Translations under genes and position numbers: made by a program | In this document: positions 39,699 to 48,993 of the stretch, one piece after another | How the letters are laid out: the number at the start of each line of letters is the position of its first letter | Numbering within the stretch: the stretch's first letter is position 1 | NCBI RefSeq assembly: GCF_016909155.1 | Contig: NZ_JAFBFG010000008.1 | Span: 26,457 to 90,456, forward strand | DNA from: Chryseomicrobium aureum | GTDB lineage: Bacteria > Bacillota > Bacilli > Bacillales_A > Planococcaceae | Direction: 5' to 3' | Length of the DNA: 64,000 nt | Notes under the pieces: generated by a model | Databases searched by the model: none | Seen by the model: only the letters and a program-made list of their open reading frames with translations | What the model was told of the DNA's origin: nothing

Positions 39699-40223
39699 TC
39701 ATCTAGCCACTAGCTTTAGTTTCAGAGAGGTTTTTGTATATTCCAGTACTTCTGTTGTAAATTCTGCATCTCGTTCACACGAGATTCCTTGAAGGTCCGT
39801 CCAGCTCCCCACAAATTGAATATGAATTTCAAGTGGTGCATCCATGCAAAATAGCACATGCATGAGCTGATCGTGATACCCGGTAAACCGCTGTTTCATT
39901 TGTAGGACGAATACTTGGAACATCTCTACTAATTCCATATCCTGCGCTGGTGTCGCTTTCTCGGTCCCTGCGACTTCATAGGTCGCTTTCAGCTCCGGAT
40001 GATACATATGAATCGTCTCTAACCAATTGTTCGTTTGCATAAAACCCGCATTGTTTAGTCGAAAGAAATATTGGCAACGGAGTGAATACTCTTCAATCAG
40101 CCGACGGACCTCTTCCGTACGGCCAAGGTCAAGATTCATCTGCATCACCTGGAGCCGATTTAATGTATCGTGATTGACTGCGCGCAATACTTCATTCAAT
40201 TCCAATTGTTCTTTCACATTCAT
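39699..40223 (-). CDS. spo0B: Spo0B-like sporulation phosphotransferase
   Basis: About 174 aa, in the spo0B position next to obg and rpmA. The four-helix-bundle segment [20 protein letters not shown] contains the likely phospho-accepting His (VNHD, like the RHDW of B. subtilis). The rest is poorly conserved, as usual for Spo0B. The start is uncertain: ATG 40223 or GTG 40217, the latter with GGAG 9 nt upstream. An ORF opening at 40298 is excluded by the TATAAT and rpmA terminator it would cover. In the phosphorelay it passes phosphate from Spo0F to Spo0A. Confidence 0.8.
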   Translation of the reverse strand: MNVKEQLELNEVLRAVNHDTLNRLQVMQMNLDLGRTEEVRRLIEEYSLRCQYFFRLNNAGFMQTNNWLETIHMYHPELKATYEVAGTEKATPAQDMELVEMFQVFVLQMKQRFTGYHDQLMHVLFCMDAPLEIHIQFVGSWTDLQGISCERDAEFTTEVLEYTKTSLKLKLVAR

Positions 40224-40298
40224 CCACTCCACAGCTAAGGTGTCTTTATTATACCCTTCATACGCACATAAATTCCACTCCATGTGCACAGTCAGCAA

Positions 40299-40327
40299 AA
40301 TAAAAAGGACTGCAAGTGCAGTCCTTA
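40299..40327 (-). terminator. Terminator of the rplU-prp-rpmA operon
   Basis: Minus strand: AAGGACTGCA, a short loop, TGCAGTCCTT then TTT, 13 nt after the rpmA stop. Confidence 0.85.
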
Positions 40328-40339
40328 AAACAGATAAGC

Positions 40340-40979
<640 letters not shown>

Positions 40980-40981
40980 GA

Positions 40982-41290
40982 TTATAGGTTGATTGCGTCA
41001 ACTACTAATTTCGTGTACGGTTGACGGTGACCTTGCTTTTTACGGTAGTTTTTCTTCGCTTTGTATTTGAAGACAGTAATTTTCTTAGCTTTACCATTCT
41101 TCACGGCTTTCGCTGTTACAGTTGCGCCTTCCACGAATGGAGCTCCAACTTTCACATCGTTCCCACCAACGAATAAAACTTTATCAAATGTTACAGTCTC
41201 ATCAGCGTCTACATTCAATTTCTCGATGTAGATCTCTTGACCAGCCTCAACTTTGATTTGTTTACCACCAGTTTCAATAATTGCGTACAT
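40982..41290 (-). CDS. rplU: 50S ribosomal protein L21
   Basis: 102-aa L21, starting [18 protein letters not shown] and ending in the basic [12 protein letters not shown] region. A GAGGAGGTGC site precedes ATG 41290. An open frame continues upstream to 41473, but it crosses the promoter and leader, so it is not part of the protein. First gene of rplU-prp-rpmA. Confidence 0.97.
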   Translation of the reverse strand: MYAIIETGGKQIKVEAGQEIYIEKLNVDADETVTFDKVLFVGGNDVKVGAPFVEGATVTAKAVKNGKAKKITVFKYKAKKNYRKKQGHRQPYTKLVVDAINL

Positions 41291-41400
41291 ATTCCTGCAC
41301 CTCCTCATATACTTAGACTCGCCTGCCATCAGGTGATTCCCGAGGGAATTCTTGTACCTTCTCAGAGCGGTTGCAGCCACAGGTGCTACAAAGACTAACA
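41291..41400 (-). promoter_or_regulatory. L21 leader (ribosomal protein autoregulatory 5' UTR)
   Basis: About 110 nt of untranslated RNA before rplU, with pairings such as AATTCCC/GGGAATC and CCTGATGGCAGG. Bacillota have an L21 leader in this position, thought to bind a ribosomal protein. Assigned by position and hairpin content, not by model search. Confidence 0.65.
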
Positions 41401-41406
41401 TCAAAT

Positions 41407-41436
41407 AGAATAGCATAATTACAGGGTGAGAGTCAA
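41407..41436 (-). promoter_or_regulatory. SigA promoter of rplU operon
   Basis: Minus strand TTGACT (41431-41436), an 18-nt spacer and TATTCT (41407-41412); start near 41400. From about 41440 to 41590 I see nothing I can name. Confidence 0.7.
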
Positions 41437-41589
41437 GACTTGTTCGCCTTATAATTTTCAATTCCAAGCACAATCCAGATGATGGGCGGAAAGAAGTTCA
41501 ATTCCATCAATTTTATGTTTGTATATATAGCAAAAAGACAGTACGTGGCAAAATAAATTGGCTTCACATAATCTTACTTATTAAATGAA

Positions 41590-41652
41590 ATAACCCCTGG
41601 GGTTGTCCTTCACTAAGTTAACTAGTGATTTGAGACAACCCCAGGGGTTTTA
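41590..41652 (-). terminator. Long terminator of minD
   Basis: AACCCCTGGGGTTGTC pairs perfectly with GACAACCCCAGGGGTT around an inner dyad (CACTA..TAGTG), with T-rich flanks. It lies just past the minD stop. In B. subtilis spoIVFA-spoIVFB lie between minD and rplU; here only this hairpin and the rplU promoter do. Confidence 0.85.
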
Positions 41653-42453
41653 TTATTTTCCGAAAATCGATTTGAGTTTCGAGAAGACGCCGCCTTTAGA
41701 GTCGTTCATCGACATCAATGGCACTGACTCACCTAAAATGCGGCGGGCAATGTTACGGTACCCTTGTGATGCCTTTTGAGTCGGGTCCATCACGATCGGT
41801 TCACCTTTGTTCGATGAACTGATTACGCGCTCGTCGTCTGCCACGATTCCGAGTAAATCGATAGACAGATGTGTAGTGATTTCATTGACATCCAGCGCTT
41901 CACCTTTATCCATCAGATGTTGGCGAATGCGGTTGATGATCAGTTTGGGTGGCTCTAAGTTTGGTTCTTGCTCAAGTAGACCGATAATACGGTCCGCGTC
42001 GCGCACAGCTGAGATTTCAGGAGTGGTAACAACGATTGCTTGATCAGCACCTGCGACTGCATTTTTGTAGCCTTGCTCGATTCCAGCTGGGCAGTCAATC
42101 AAAATGTAGTCATAGTCTTGCTTTAATTCAGCAATTAATTCTTTCATTTGCTCCGGAGACACCGCATGCTTGTCCGCTGTTTGAGCAGCCGGTAGCAAAA
42201 ATAGCTTGTCGTCGAAGCGTTTATCTTTGACGAGTGCTTGGTGCACCTTACAGCGCCCTTCGACTACGTCCACTAAATCATAGATGATGCGGTTTTCAAG
42301 TCCGAGGACTACATCTAAATTGCGAAGACCGATATCTGTATCTACAAGACACACTTTCTTGCCTTGTAAAGCCAATGCAGTTCCCAGGTTGGCCGTCGAT
42401 GTTGTTTTACCAACGCCCCCTTTACCTGAAGTAATTACGATCGCTTGTCCCAC
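41653..42453 (-). CDS. minD: Septum-site determining ATPase MinD
   Basis: 266-aa deviant Walker ATPase: ITSGKGGVGKTTSTANLG at the N-terminus, LVDTDIGLRNLD, DYILIDCPAGIE, and a C-terminal amphipathic membrane-targeting helix (GVFSKLKSIFGK). It recruits MinC to the membrane to block polar septation. It begins 1 nt after minC. Confidence 0.97.
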   Translation of the reverse strand: MGQAIVITSGKGGVGKTTSTANLGTALALQGKKVCLVDTDIGLRNLDVVLGLENRIIYDLVDVVEGRCKVHQALVKDKRFDDKLFLLPAAQTADKHAVSPEQMKELIAELKQDYDYILIDCPAGIEQGYKNAVAGADQAIVVTTPEISAVRDADRIIGLLEQEPNLEPPKLIINRIRQHLMDKGEALDVNEITTHLSIDLLGIVADDERVISSSNKGEPIVMDPTQKASQGYRNIARRILGESVPLMSMNDSKGGVFSKLKSIFGK

Positions 42454-42454
42454 A

Positions 42455-43147
42455 TTAGCTTCCTCCTTTAAACGTCGAGATGTCCGGACGAATCCGTCTT
42501 AATTCTTGGAGTCGGTCGATAACCAACTTCCCTGTTGTATGTAAATACGCACATTCCATTTCCGGATGCTCAGACAAGACTGTAAGCTCGTCTGTCATCG
42601 TTTCAAGTACATCGTCAATCTGCAAATGCGTCGCCTCTAGCCAGCTTGCTGCGATAACTGCTGCTCGGTTACCATTTACGCCTGCATGAGCAATGCCCTT
42701 GAGTCTTCCGAGAACATAGATGTTTCCTCCAGCAATGACACGTCCATTCGGGTTGATGTCCCCAATTACGACGAGGTCTCCCTCCGCGCGAACGATTTGG
42801 CCGGAACGCACAATGCCGACATAGGTCTCCGATTGCTTTTCAACCAGACGTTGATTGCATTCTTCAACCGTCATGACTTCACTTTGCACTTTGGTGATAC
42901 GTATTTTTTTGCTTTTTTCGATCAACTGAATGACGTCTTTCTTTTGCTCATCGGTTAAAAAACGATGTCCGAGTTGAATCGTCATCTCCGCCTGACCATC
43001 AAACGCCTCTTCAGCTAGTTTTACTGTGAGTTCGTCAAGAAGCTCTTGGTACCCCATCTGGTCATCGAGCCGCATGACAAGACCATCTTTTGTTCCTCGG
43101 ATGGTGATTCCTTGTTGTTTGGACAAACACTTCACCCCATCTATCAT
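42455..43147 (-). CDS. minC: Septum-site determining protein MinC
   Basis: 230-aa FtsZ-polymerisation inhibitor. An N-terminal domain (about 1-100) is followed by the C-terminal beta-helix MinC domain with GDLVVIGDINPNGRVIAGGNIYVLGRLKG, described in parts, which binds MinD. Co-transcribed with minD; overlaps mreD by 4 nt. Confidence 0.95.
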   Translation of the reverse strand: MIDGVKCLSKQQGITIRGTKDGLVMRLDDQMGYQELLDELTVKLAEEAFDGQAEMTIQLGHRFLTDEQKKDVIQLIEKSKKIRITKVQSEVMTVEECNQRLVEKQSETYVGIVRSGQIVRAEGDLVVIGDINPNGRVIAGGNIYVLGRLKGIAHAGVNGNRAAVIAASWLEATHLQIDDVLETMTDELTVLSEHPEMECAYLHTTGKLVIDRLQELRRIRPDISTFKGGS

Positions 43148-43668
43148 GTGTTTACGTGATATTTTTGTTCATAACGCTGGACGAGTAGCCATTTGAAAAA
43201 CCAGCCAGTGGCGGCAACAAATACTAGGTTTGCAAGCATCGTCGGAACGAGGCGCAATCTTAAAAACTCATCAAATACTAAACCACTCGAACCGATAATC
43301 GTGTTGAACACGAAAAGTAGAGACTCTAGTCCGGCAAGCAACAACAGCAACAGGAACGATAGCGTGAAAATATTCAGATGCACATATCGCATGACCCATA
43401 CACTGATGAAAATTAAAATCGGATAAATAAAGCTATACAGTCCAATAATATCAATGAAAAACACATCATACAAGAGACCAAAAATCACACCGAGCAACAT
43501 GGCACGCTTGCGATTGTAATAAATCGCTACGAACACTAGGTAAATAATCAGAAAGCGCGGAACTAAAATGTAAAACTCAGGCCCTATGCTAACAGGAGAC
43601 AATAGACCGAAAATCGGTTCCATGTAAAAAAGAAAAATGGCGACGAAGATGACAAGAGCACGAATCAT
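43144..43668 (-). CDS. mreD: Rod shape-determining protein MreD
   Basis: 174-aa integral membrane protein with five or six helices covering most of its length (for example ALVIFVAIFLFYMEPIF and LSFLLLLLLAGLESLLFVF). It links the elongasome to MreC. 4-nt overlaps with mreC and minC indicate tight coupling in mreBCD-minCD. Confidence 0.92.
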   Translation of the reverse strand: MIRALVIFVAIFLFYMEPIFGLLSPVSIGPEFYILVPRFLIIYLVFVAIYYNRKRAMLLGVIFGLLYDVFFIDIIGLYSFIYPILIFISVWVMRYVHLNIFTLSFLLLLLLAGLESLLFVFNTIIGSSGLVFDEFLRLRLVPTMLANLVFVAATGWFFKWLLVQRYEQKYHVNT

Positions 43669-44564
43669 TCGCTGTCCTCTCCTTCGACCACTTCTTCTTC
43701 CTGTACTTGCCCGTCTACACCTGACACCATAGGCATTGCGCGAGAAGCAATAATCACTTGGTTAAGCGTCAAGAGATCGTCTGCAGGCTTCACATACGCT
43801 AGTTTCGTCAGTCCGTGATCGTCCGACGTGACTTCAGTCACCTCTCCGATATAAATACCTTTCGGGAAAATGCCTCCTAGTCCGGATGTCGTGATTTTCT
43901 GACCTTCCACAACATTTGCGTTCGTGTCTAAGCGGCGCAGAATCAATTCTCTGCGTTCTTCATCATAGCCTTCAATCAAACCAAAAATTGTTTCGTCTTC
44001 TGCTACAAAAGCAGAAATACGATTGTTAGGATTTTGTGTAGTGACGAGTTCAACTGTCGCGGTGCGATTGGTAACAAGTGTGACCTTTCCAATCAGACCT
44101 TGTGCTGTCATGACCGCCATGTTGGCTTCGACGCCATGGACAGCTCCGCGATCTAAGATGATTTTCTCATCCCATTGATCGGGATTTCGTGCGATAACCG
44201 TTGCGCGAATCGGTTCATAATCGCTCAAGTCCTCTTCCACACCGACTAGCTCTTTTAACTCCGCGTTTTCTTGCTGGAGTTGCTGGACTTCGGCTTGAAC
44301 AGAGGCATAATCTTGGATGCGTGCCTTCAAACGCTCATTTTCTTCATATGTATGGAGAAAATCTTCAATGTTTTTATAACGTTCAACGACAAAATGCGTT
44401 GGTTTGGCAACGAGTGATTGACCAAAACCAACGACATCCTTTATCAATGACTCCGCGATATTTGCGTTGCCGCGATCACGAAGTGAAAAACTGATTAACA
44501 CCACAAGAACGATCATGCCCACCAATAATGCAATCAGCCGTTTAGCGGAAAATAGTGATGGCAT
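43665..44564 (-). CDS. mreC: Rod shape-determining protein MreC
   Basis: 299 aa: an N-terminal membrane anchor (LIALLVGMIVLVVLISFSL), an extracellular coiled coil (about 65-108) and the MreC beta domains with ARNPDQWDEKIILDRGAVHGV and GLIGKV. The C-terminal tail is very acidic (QEEEVVEGEDSE). Scaffold for the cell-wall elongation complex. Confidence 0.95.
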   Translation of the reverse strand: MPSLFSAKRLIALLVGMIVLVVLISFSLRDRGNANIAESLIKDVVGFGQSLVAKPTHFVVERYKNIEDFLHTYEENERLKARIQDYASVQAEVQQLQQENAELKELVGVEEDLSDYEPIRATVIARNPDQWDEKIILDRGAVHGVEANMAVMTAQGLIGKVTLVTNRTATVELVTTQNPNNRISAFVAEDETIFGLIEGYDEERRELILRRLDTNANVVEGQKITTSGLGGIFPKGIYIGEVTEVTSDDHGLTKLAYVKPADDLLTLNQVIIASRAMPMVSGVDGQVQEEEVVEGEDSE

Positions 44565-44576
44565 GGTAACGTCTCC

Positions 44577-45596
44577 TTATCTACGTGGTTGTTGTTTACG
44601 AATATCATTTAAATGATCGAGTGCCATGCCAGTTCCGACAGCTACACAATCAAGTGGATCTTCAGCAATGAATACAGGCATGTTTGTTTCGTCGCTGATC
44701 ACTTTATCCAAGTTCTTCAAAAGTGCTCCGCCACCTGTTAACATAATGCCGCGTTCCATAATATCCGCAGACAATTCAGGAGGAGTTTTTTCAAGTGTAC
44801 GTTTCACACCGTCAATGATTGTTGTAATTGACTCACGCAGTGCATCTGCAATTTCTTTTGAAGTGATTTCGATTGTTTTTGGAAGACCTGTGACCAAATC
44901 ACGACCACGAATTTCCATCTTTTCTTCATCACCGATGACTAGTGCTGAACCAATTTCCATTTTGATGGCTTCAGAAGTACGTTCACCAATCGTCAAATTA
45001 TACATTTTACGAATATAACTTGTGATTGCTTGATCCATAGCGTCACCCGCTACGCGAACCGATTCACTTGTTACAATTCCTCCTAAAGAGATAACAGCCA
45101 CTTCTGTCGTCCCTCCACCAATATCGACGACCATTGATCCAGTTGGTTCCCAAACCGGTAGATTTGCACCAATTGCTGCTGCAAAAGGTTCTTCAATTGT
45201 CACAGCGTCACGTGCACCTGCTTGTTTTGCTGCGTCGATGACTGCGCGTTGCTCTACAGAAGTAATTCCGTAAGGCACACAAATCATTACATTTGGCTTG
45301 CTCCATGAAGAACCTGCCGCTTTTAAGCCTTTTTTCATAAAGTCTTCAATCATACGTGAAGTTGTTTCAAAGTCAGCAATAACACCGTCTTTCATTGGAC
45401 GAATTGCGACGATTGACCCTGGTGTACGGCCAATCATATTACGCGCGTTGACTCCAACTGCTACGATGTCATTTGTTTGTGTGTTCTTAGCTACTACAGA
45501 AGGCTCACGAAGGACGATACCCTTCCCCTTCATAAATACAAGTGTATTTGCTGTTCCTAAATCAATTCCAATATCTTTTGCTCCAAATCCAAACAC
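44577..45596 (-). CDS. mreB: Rod shape-determining actin homologue MreB
   Basis: 339-aa MreB with actin-fold nucleotide motifs [39 protein letters not shown] (about 165) and [13 protein letters not shown] (about 289). It guides lateral peptidoglycan synthesis. First gene of mreBCD-minCD, which implies a rod-shaped cell. Confidence 0.97.
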   Translation of the reverse strand: MFGFGAKDIGIDLGTANTLVFMKGKGIVLREPSVVAKNTQTNDIVAVGVNARNMIGRTPGSIVAIRPMKDGVIADFETTSRMIEDFMKKGLKAAGSSWSKPNVMICVPYGITSVEQRAVIDAAKQAGARDAVTIEEPFAAAIGANLPVWEPTGSMVVDIGGGTTEVAVISLGGIVTSESVRVAGDAMDQAITSYIRKMYNLTIGERTSEAIKMEIGSALVIGDEEKMEIRGRDLVTGLPKTIEITSKEIADALRESITTIIDGVKRTLEKTPPELSADIMERGIMLTGGGALLKNLDKVISDETNMPVFIAEDPLDCVAVGTGMALDHLNDIRKQQPRR

Positions 45597-45645
45597 GGTC
45601 CAACTTCCTTTCTATCGCTGTCACATACGTGACGTCATAAAGTTC

Positions 45646-45651
45646 ATTATA
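45646..45651 (-). promoter_or_regulatory. Probable -10 element of mreB with flanking dyads
   Basis: Minus-strand TATAAT at 45646-45651 in the radC-mreB gap; the -35 (GTATTA at 17-nt spacing) is poor. The segment is enclosed by TCTATCG (45611-45617) and CGATAGA (45654-45660), with GTCAC-ATAC-GTGAC inside, which may be a regulatory dyad in the leader. Confidence 0.45.
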
Positions 45652-45677
45652 GACGATAGATGGAAAATAATACAGCC

Positions 45678-46379
45678 TCACATGTACCCCTTTTCTTTGA
45701 GACTTATGAACTGATGGTCCCCGATGATCAAATGATCGAGCAACTCGATACCCATGATCTGCCCAGCATCCCGTAGGCGTTTTGTCACAGCGATGTCTTC
45801 TGGAGAAGGTGTTGGATTGCCACTTGGATGATTGTGAACCGCAATAATGGATGCGCAGGATTTCTTAATAGCTTCACGGAACACTTCCCTTGGGTGAACA
45901 ATGGATGCACTCAGTCCGCCGATAAAGATTGTTTGTTTATGGATGATTTGGTTTTTGACGTTCAGAAATAAAATGATGAAATGTTCCTGCATCAAGTGAT
46001 GGAGGTCATGTTTGATATAATCAGCAGCATCTTTTGGAGAGCGCACTGTCACGCGGTCTTGCACGTCTTGTACTGACAAGCGTCTACCAAATTCTACAGC
46101 TGCTAATAATTGCACGGCTTTCACGGGGCCAACTCCTTTGATCTGTGTCAATTCTTCAATTGTTGCGTTTTTCAGGTAATGAATTCGTTCAAAATATTTT
46201 AAGATTTCGTTTGAGAGTGACAGCACCGATTGTTCTTTTGTTCCCGTCCGCAATAGGATAGCAAGCAGTTCTTGATTTGAAAGGCTTTGCGCCCCTTGCT
46301 GCATCAATCGCTCACGCGGCCTGTCATCTTGGTTCACATCGCGGATTAATTCGAAAGTTTCTGCCAGTACTTTAGTCAT
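45678..46379 (-). CDS. radC: RadC-family JAB/MPN protein
   Basis: 233-aa RadC-like protein: an N-terminal helix-hairpin-helix region (IKGVGPVKAVQLLAAVEFGRR) and a JAMM metalloprotease-like motif (VHNHPSGNPTPSPEDIAVT, about 175-193). Despite the name it is not shown to be a major repair protein; B. subtilis radC is associated with the competence regulon. In B. subtilis maf and spoIIB lie between it and comC; both are absent here. Confidence 0.94.
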   Translation of the reverse strand: MTKVLAETFELIRDVNQDDRPRERLMQQGAQSLSNQELLAILLRTGTKEQSVLSLSNEILKYFERIHYLKNATIEELTQIKGVGPVKAVQLLAAVEFGRRLSVQDVQDRVTVRSPKDAADYIKHDLHHLMQEHFIILFLNVKNQIIHKQTIFIGGLSASIVHPREVFREAIKKSCASIIAVHNHPSGNPTPSPEDIAVTKRLRDAGQIMGIELLDHLIIGDHQFISLKEKGYM

Positions 46380-46467
46380 CGTATTCCCCCTTTCGAGCTA
46401 GTGTACCGGCTAAATAAATTGGTGAAAAACGATAGACAATTTTAAAAATAGAGTTGTGTGAAATGGT

Positions 46468-46702
46468 TCAATTGAGCTCAATCGCAACACAGGCTTGTTT
46501 CGTGAGGACCAAATCCAAGGTGAACAGAGGACTTACCGATTTGTCTTTAAATGTGGCGAGCACATTTTGCAACTTTTGCATTTCGTCACTTTGAAGTTTT
46601 GCGGCCTCTGCATGCGTCAAAATAAAATTTTGATCGGTGCTATTCTCAAGGTTATCCACAAGAACCTCGATGTGCGCAGGACAGCCAGTTGTTTTGATTG
46701 CT
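46468..46702 (-). pseudogene. Gene remnant between radC and the pilus locus
   Basis: An open frame runs to 46830, but its N-terminal part is translated repeat sequence (a GC-rich element, then the REP-like motif at 46703-46738). The unique part, about 78 codons here (from PAIKTTGCPAH through IEVLVDNLENS to VLTKQACVAIELN), has no plausible start codon or ribosome site of its own. I do not recognise it. It lies where B. subtilis has maf/spoIIB and may be the tail of a lost gene. Confidence 0.4.
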
Positions 46703-46738
46703 GGAATTGTGTCGGTGACAGGTACTTTTTGGGAACTG
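46703..46738 (-). repeat. REP-like 36-mer
   Basis: 36 bp with GGAATTGTG at one end, GACAGGTAC in the centre and TTTTGGGAACTG at the other. It matches 63762-63797 on the opposite strand at 31 of 36 positions with no gaps. Confidence 0.75.
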
Positions 46739-46746
46739 ATTCCATT

Positions 46747-46840
46747 TAGATGTGTAGAACGCGAAGTAAAACGTTGAGTTCCGCTGCGGGGCTGCTTTCC
46801 GTGGGCGCGGCGTGAGCCCCTCCACTCCACTCAACTTCAT
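46747..46840. repeat. AGATGTG / GTTGAGT element, internally deleted copy
   Basis: Starts AGATGTGTAGAACGC, then GTTGAGTTCCGCTGCGGGG, CTGCTTTCCGTGGGCG, GCGTGAGCCCC and TCCACTCAACTTCA. GTTGAGT and ACTCAAC are inverted ends. Compared with 63553-63724 it lacks the central TCGTCGCAGG...CACTGGAGTCA segment. Confidence 0.8.
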
Positions 46841-46880
46841 ATTGTCCTTGGTATATATTACTGTGCTTAATTATAGAAAT

Positions 46881-46914
46881 AAAAAAAGAGTGCCAAAATC
46901 ACTGTTGGCAACTC
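46881..46914 (-). terminator. Terminator after the pilus operon
   Basis: Minus strand: GAGTTGCCAA, an 8-nt loop, TTGGCACTC then TTTTTTT. It lies past a repeat that follows the prepilin peptidase gene, so the repeat is within the transcript. Confidence 0.75.
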
Positions 46915-46976
46915 TCTCTTCTGTGATAGATGATTTATTAAACTTGTTGCAGTTCAAAGCCCGGAAGCCAGGATGT

Positions 46977-47064
46977 CATTTCCCGGGCCATCAGAGTTTT
47001 ACTGAGACCCCGCAACGAGACGAAGTCGACGTGAGGAGGCTCAGTGACACTCTCCCAGGAAATG
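46977..47064. repeat. MITE-like palindromic element after the prepilin peptidase gene
   Basis: 88 bp with inverted ends CATTTCCCGGG and CCCAGGAAATG and an inner inverted pair ACTGAG/CTCAGT around CCCCGCAACGAGACG. It has a GC-rich style like the AGATGTG elements but different ends. No coding content. Confidence 0.65.
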
Positions 47065-47088
47065 ATATTCTGGATGTAAGGATTACTA

Positions 47089-47841
47089 TTAAAACAAATT
47101 TACATACCAGTCGATTAGTTGTTGTCCGTAGAGCTGGACGATGACTGCAGCAATGGCGATGGAAGGGCCAAATGGAATTGGCGTTTTGCGGCCCTTTTTG
47201 GCAAGGCGTAAGGAGATGATACCAAAAATTAAGCCGATGACTGACGCGAGTCCGAGAACGACGAGCGACTGGATAGTTCCGAGCACAATTCCTATGACTA
47301 GGAACAATTTAATATCGCCGCCACCCATTCCACCGCGAGATACGATTGCAATTAATAGCAGTAACGTAAAACCGACGGCAGCACCGAGATAGCTATCCCA
47401 CCATGGGTCAAGCGGTTCGAAAATGCGCAAAACAATGAGCGGGATTCCGAAGAACAATAAAAACTTATCTGGAATCAACATATATGCTAGATCCGAAACT
47501 GTTAATACGACAAGAAGTGAATAAAACACAAGTGCTACAGCAAGCTCAAGTGACCAGCCGAAATGCCAAAATGCTAACGCAAATAACACACCTGTTATAA
47601 GTTCCATCAGTGGGTAGACAAAACTAATCTTCGAACCGCATCCTCGACATTTCCCGCGGAGGAAAATATACGAAAACACGGGAACTAGGTCTAACACCGT
47701 CAACCTGCGTGAACATTTCGGACAATGCGACGGCGGATGGACAATCGATTCCCCGTTCGGTACACGAAGTCCAACCACGTTATAAAAACTTCCAAACACT
47801 AAACCATAAATAAAAAATAAACCTGTGACAACTGCAGTCAA
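47089..47841 (-). CDS. pilD: Prepilin peptidase / N-methyltransferase (PilD/ComC)
   Basis: 250-aa membrane aspartic protease that cuts and methylates type IV prepilins. N-terminal FGSFYNVVGLRVPNGESIVHPPSHCPKC with a second pair CRGC (a zinc-type tetracysteine, about 40-70). Catalytic Asp residues lie in VSDLAYMLIPD (about 115) and GGMGGGDIKL (about 176). Eight hydrophobic helices. It starts at TTG, overlapping the preceding stop (TTGA). Last gene of the pilus operon; it holds the comC position of B. subtilis, so it may also process competence pseudopilins. Confidence 0.93.
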   Translation of the reverse strand: MTAVVTGLFFIYGLVFGSFYNVVGLRVPNGESIVHPPSHCPKCSRRLTVLDLVPVFSYIFLRGKCRGCGSKISFVYPLMELITGVLFALAFWHFGWSLELAVALVFYSLLVVLTVSDLAYMLIPDKFLLFFGIPLIVLRIFEPLDPWWDSYLGAAVGFTLLLLIAIVSRGGMGGGDIKLFLVIGIVLGTIQSLVVLGLASVIGLIFGIISLRLAKKGRKTPIPFGPSIAIAAVIVQLYGQQLIDWYVNLF

Positions 47842-48233
47842 TTGAATGAATTCCTTTCGTGGGGACGATCTTTGTATTTTTCTTTGTACATCTGTTCATC
47901 AGCACGCATCAACAACTCGTCTATCGTGTCGCCATTTTCGCGGTAAGCTCCTCCTACACTAAATTCGACAGGGACATGTTGTTCTCCTAGCTGAACAGTA
48001 AAGTTTTTGCCTTGCGATTTAATAAATCCAACCGATTCATCGAGCTGTGACTTTCGTGTGATGCCCTCGAGCAACACTACAAATTCATCTCCGCCTAGGC
48101 GCGCTGAAAAGTGAGGAGCCGGAAATATGCTTCCGAAACTTGAGAATCCTAAAATTAGCATAGACAACACAAAAAGAGTGGCTGCAGGCAGAAGATAGAC
48201 AACAATGTAAACAGTTAGTTGTCCGGCTTCCAT
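47838..48233 (-). CDS. Truncated GGDEF protein (internally deleted)
   Basis: 131 aa from MEAGQLTVYIVVYLL. One membrane helix is joined directly to the C-terminal half of a GGDEF domain: ARLGGDEFVVLLEG, then ADEQMYKEKYKDR. The N-terminal half (DxLTGLxNR and DxDxFKxxND, with metal and nucleotide contacts) is missing, so cyclase activity is unlikely. Yet the frame is open, CAGGGGTG lies 6 nt before the ATG, and the stop overlaps pilD. Either a decaying diguanylate cyclase or a residual c-di-GMP-binding or scaffold peptide. Confidence 0.7.
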   Translation of the reverse strand: MEAGQLTVYIVVYLLPAATLFVLSMLILGFSSFGSIFPAPHFSARLGGDEFVVLLEGITRKSQLDESVGFIKSQGKNFTVQLGEQHVPVEFSVGGAYRENGDTIDELLMRADEQMYKEKYKDRPHERNSFN

Positions 48234-48252
48234 CGCAACCACCCCTGGCAGG

Positions 48253-48993
48253 TTATTGAATATAATAGAATGTTGTAATCGTCAGTGAGGCACTGATTTG
48301 TTCCTCAGCTTCCGTTGCAATTTGCTCTTCTCCAGGAAGACCTGTGTCGAGAGCATCAATACGATACACACGCTCTAAGTTTTCAATTTCTTTCATTATA
48401 GCAACGAGTTGCTCTTCTGTCTCGGCAGTGACATCAATCGTCATCGTGATCATGCGCAGTTCTAGAGGTAGATCTGCAACGGAGATCGTCGATACTGGTG
48501 TTTCTCCTTCAGCGGCTTCTTCACGTGCTTCTGTTGAAGAATCTCCAGGCTCTGGCGTCTCATCATCCGTTTCCGGAGTCTCTGCTTGCTCTTCCGGCTC
48601 TTCGTTCACGACTTCTTCCTCTTCTTCTTCAACGAATCCTGTAACGCCTTCTGAATCATAGCCATTGAAACTGACACTCCCGACATTTGTGGCCGTAATC
48701 AATTCGATTTCTTCGATTGTTCGAATAATCTTATCGATTTCCAGTTGGTTCGGTACTTTTTTCATCAGTTCGTACGGGTCGTCTTGAAGCGGAAGCTCGC
48801 CTTCTTCTTCAGCCGTCTGTTGTTGCAATACAGCAATCTCTGCTTGAATCAGTGCGTTGGCATTTCGCTTGGCGTCATTTTCGCCTTGTAGCGGTAAGAT
48901 ATACAGATAATACACGCCCGCTAAAATAAGTGCGATGAGCGCCCCTCCAAGTAGGAACGCTGCTCGTTTGTTTTCACGAATCGAATCCATCAT
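48253..48993 (-). CDS. pilO: Pilus assembly protein PilO
   Basis: 246-aa bitopic protein: a short cytoplasmic start, one helix (AAFLLGGALIALILAGVYYLYIL), a coiled coil (ANALIQAEIAVLQQQTAEEE) and an extracytoplasmic ferredoxin-like domain ending near FYYIQ. Residues about 122-165 are an unusual Glu/Pro/Thr-rich insertion. Assigned by architecture and position after PilN. It overlaps pilN by 4 nt. With PilM and PilN it forms the alignment complex in the envelope. Confidence 0.8.
   Translation of the reverse strand: MMDSIRENKRAAFLLGGALIALILAGVYYLYILPLQGENDAKRNANALIQAEIAVLQQQTAEEEGELPLQDDPYELMKKVPNQLEIDKIIRTIEEIELITATNVGSVSFNGYDSEGVTGFVEEEEEEVVNEEPEEQAETPETDDETPEPGDSSTEAREEAAEGETPVSTISVADLPLELRMITMTIDVTAETEEQLVAIMKEIENLERVYRIDALDTGLPGEEQIATEAEEQISASLTITTFYYIQ

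Noticed and set aside
41291..41473. 61-residue N-terminal extension of L21
   Set aside because: L21 homologues start at [11 protein letters not shown], and the extension crosses the promoter and leader.
46703..46830. N-terminal half of the 46468-46830 frame as protein
   Set aside because: It is made of the REP-like 36-mer and the GC-rich element; the same peptide style appears at other copies of the repeat.
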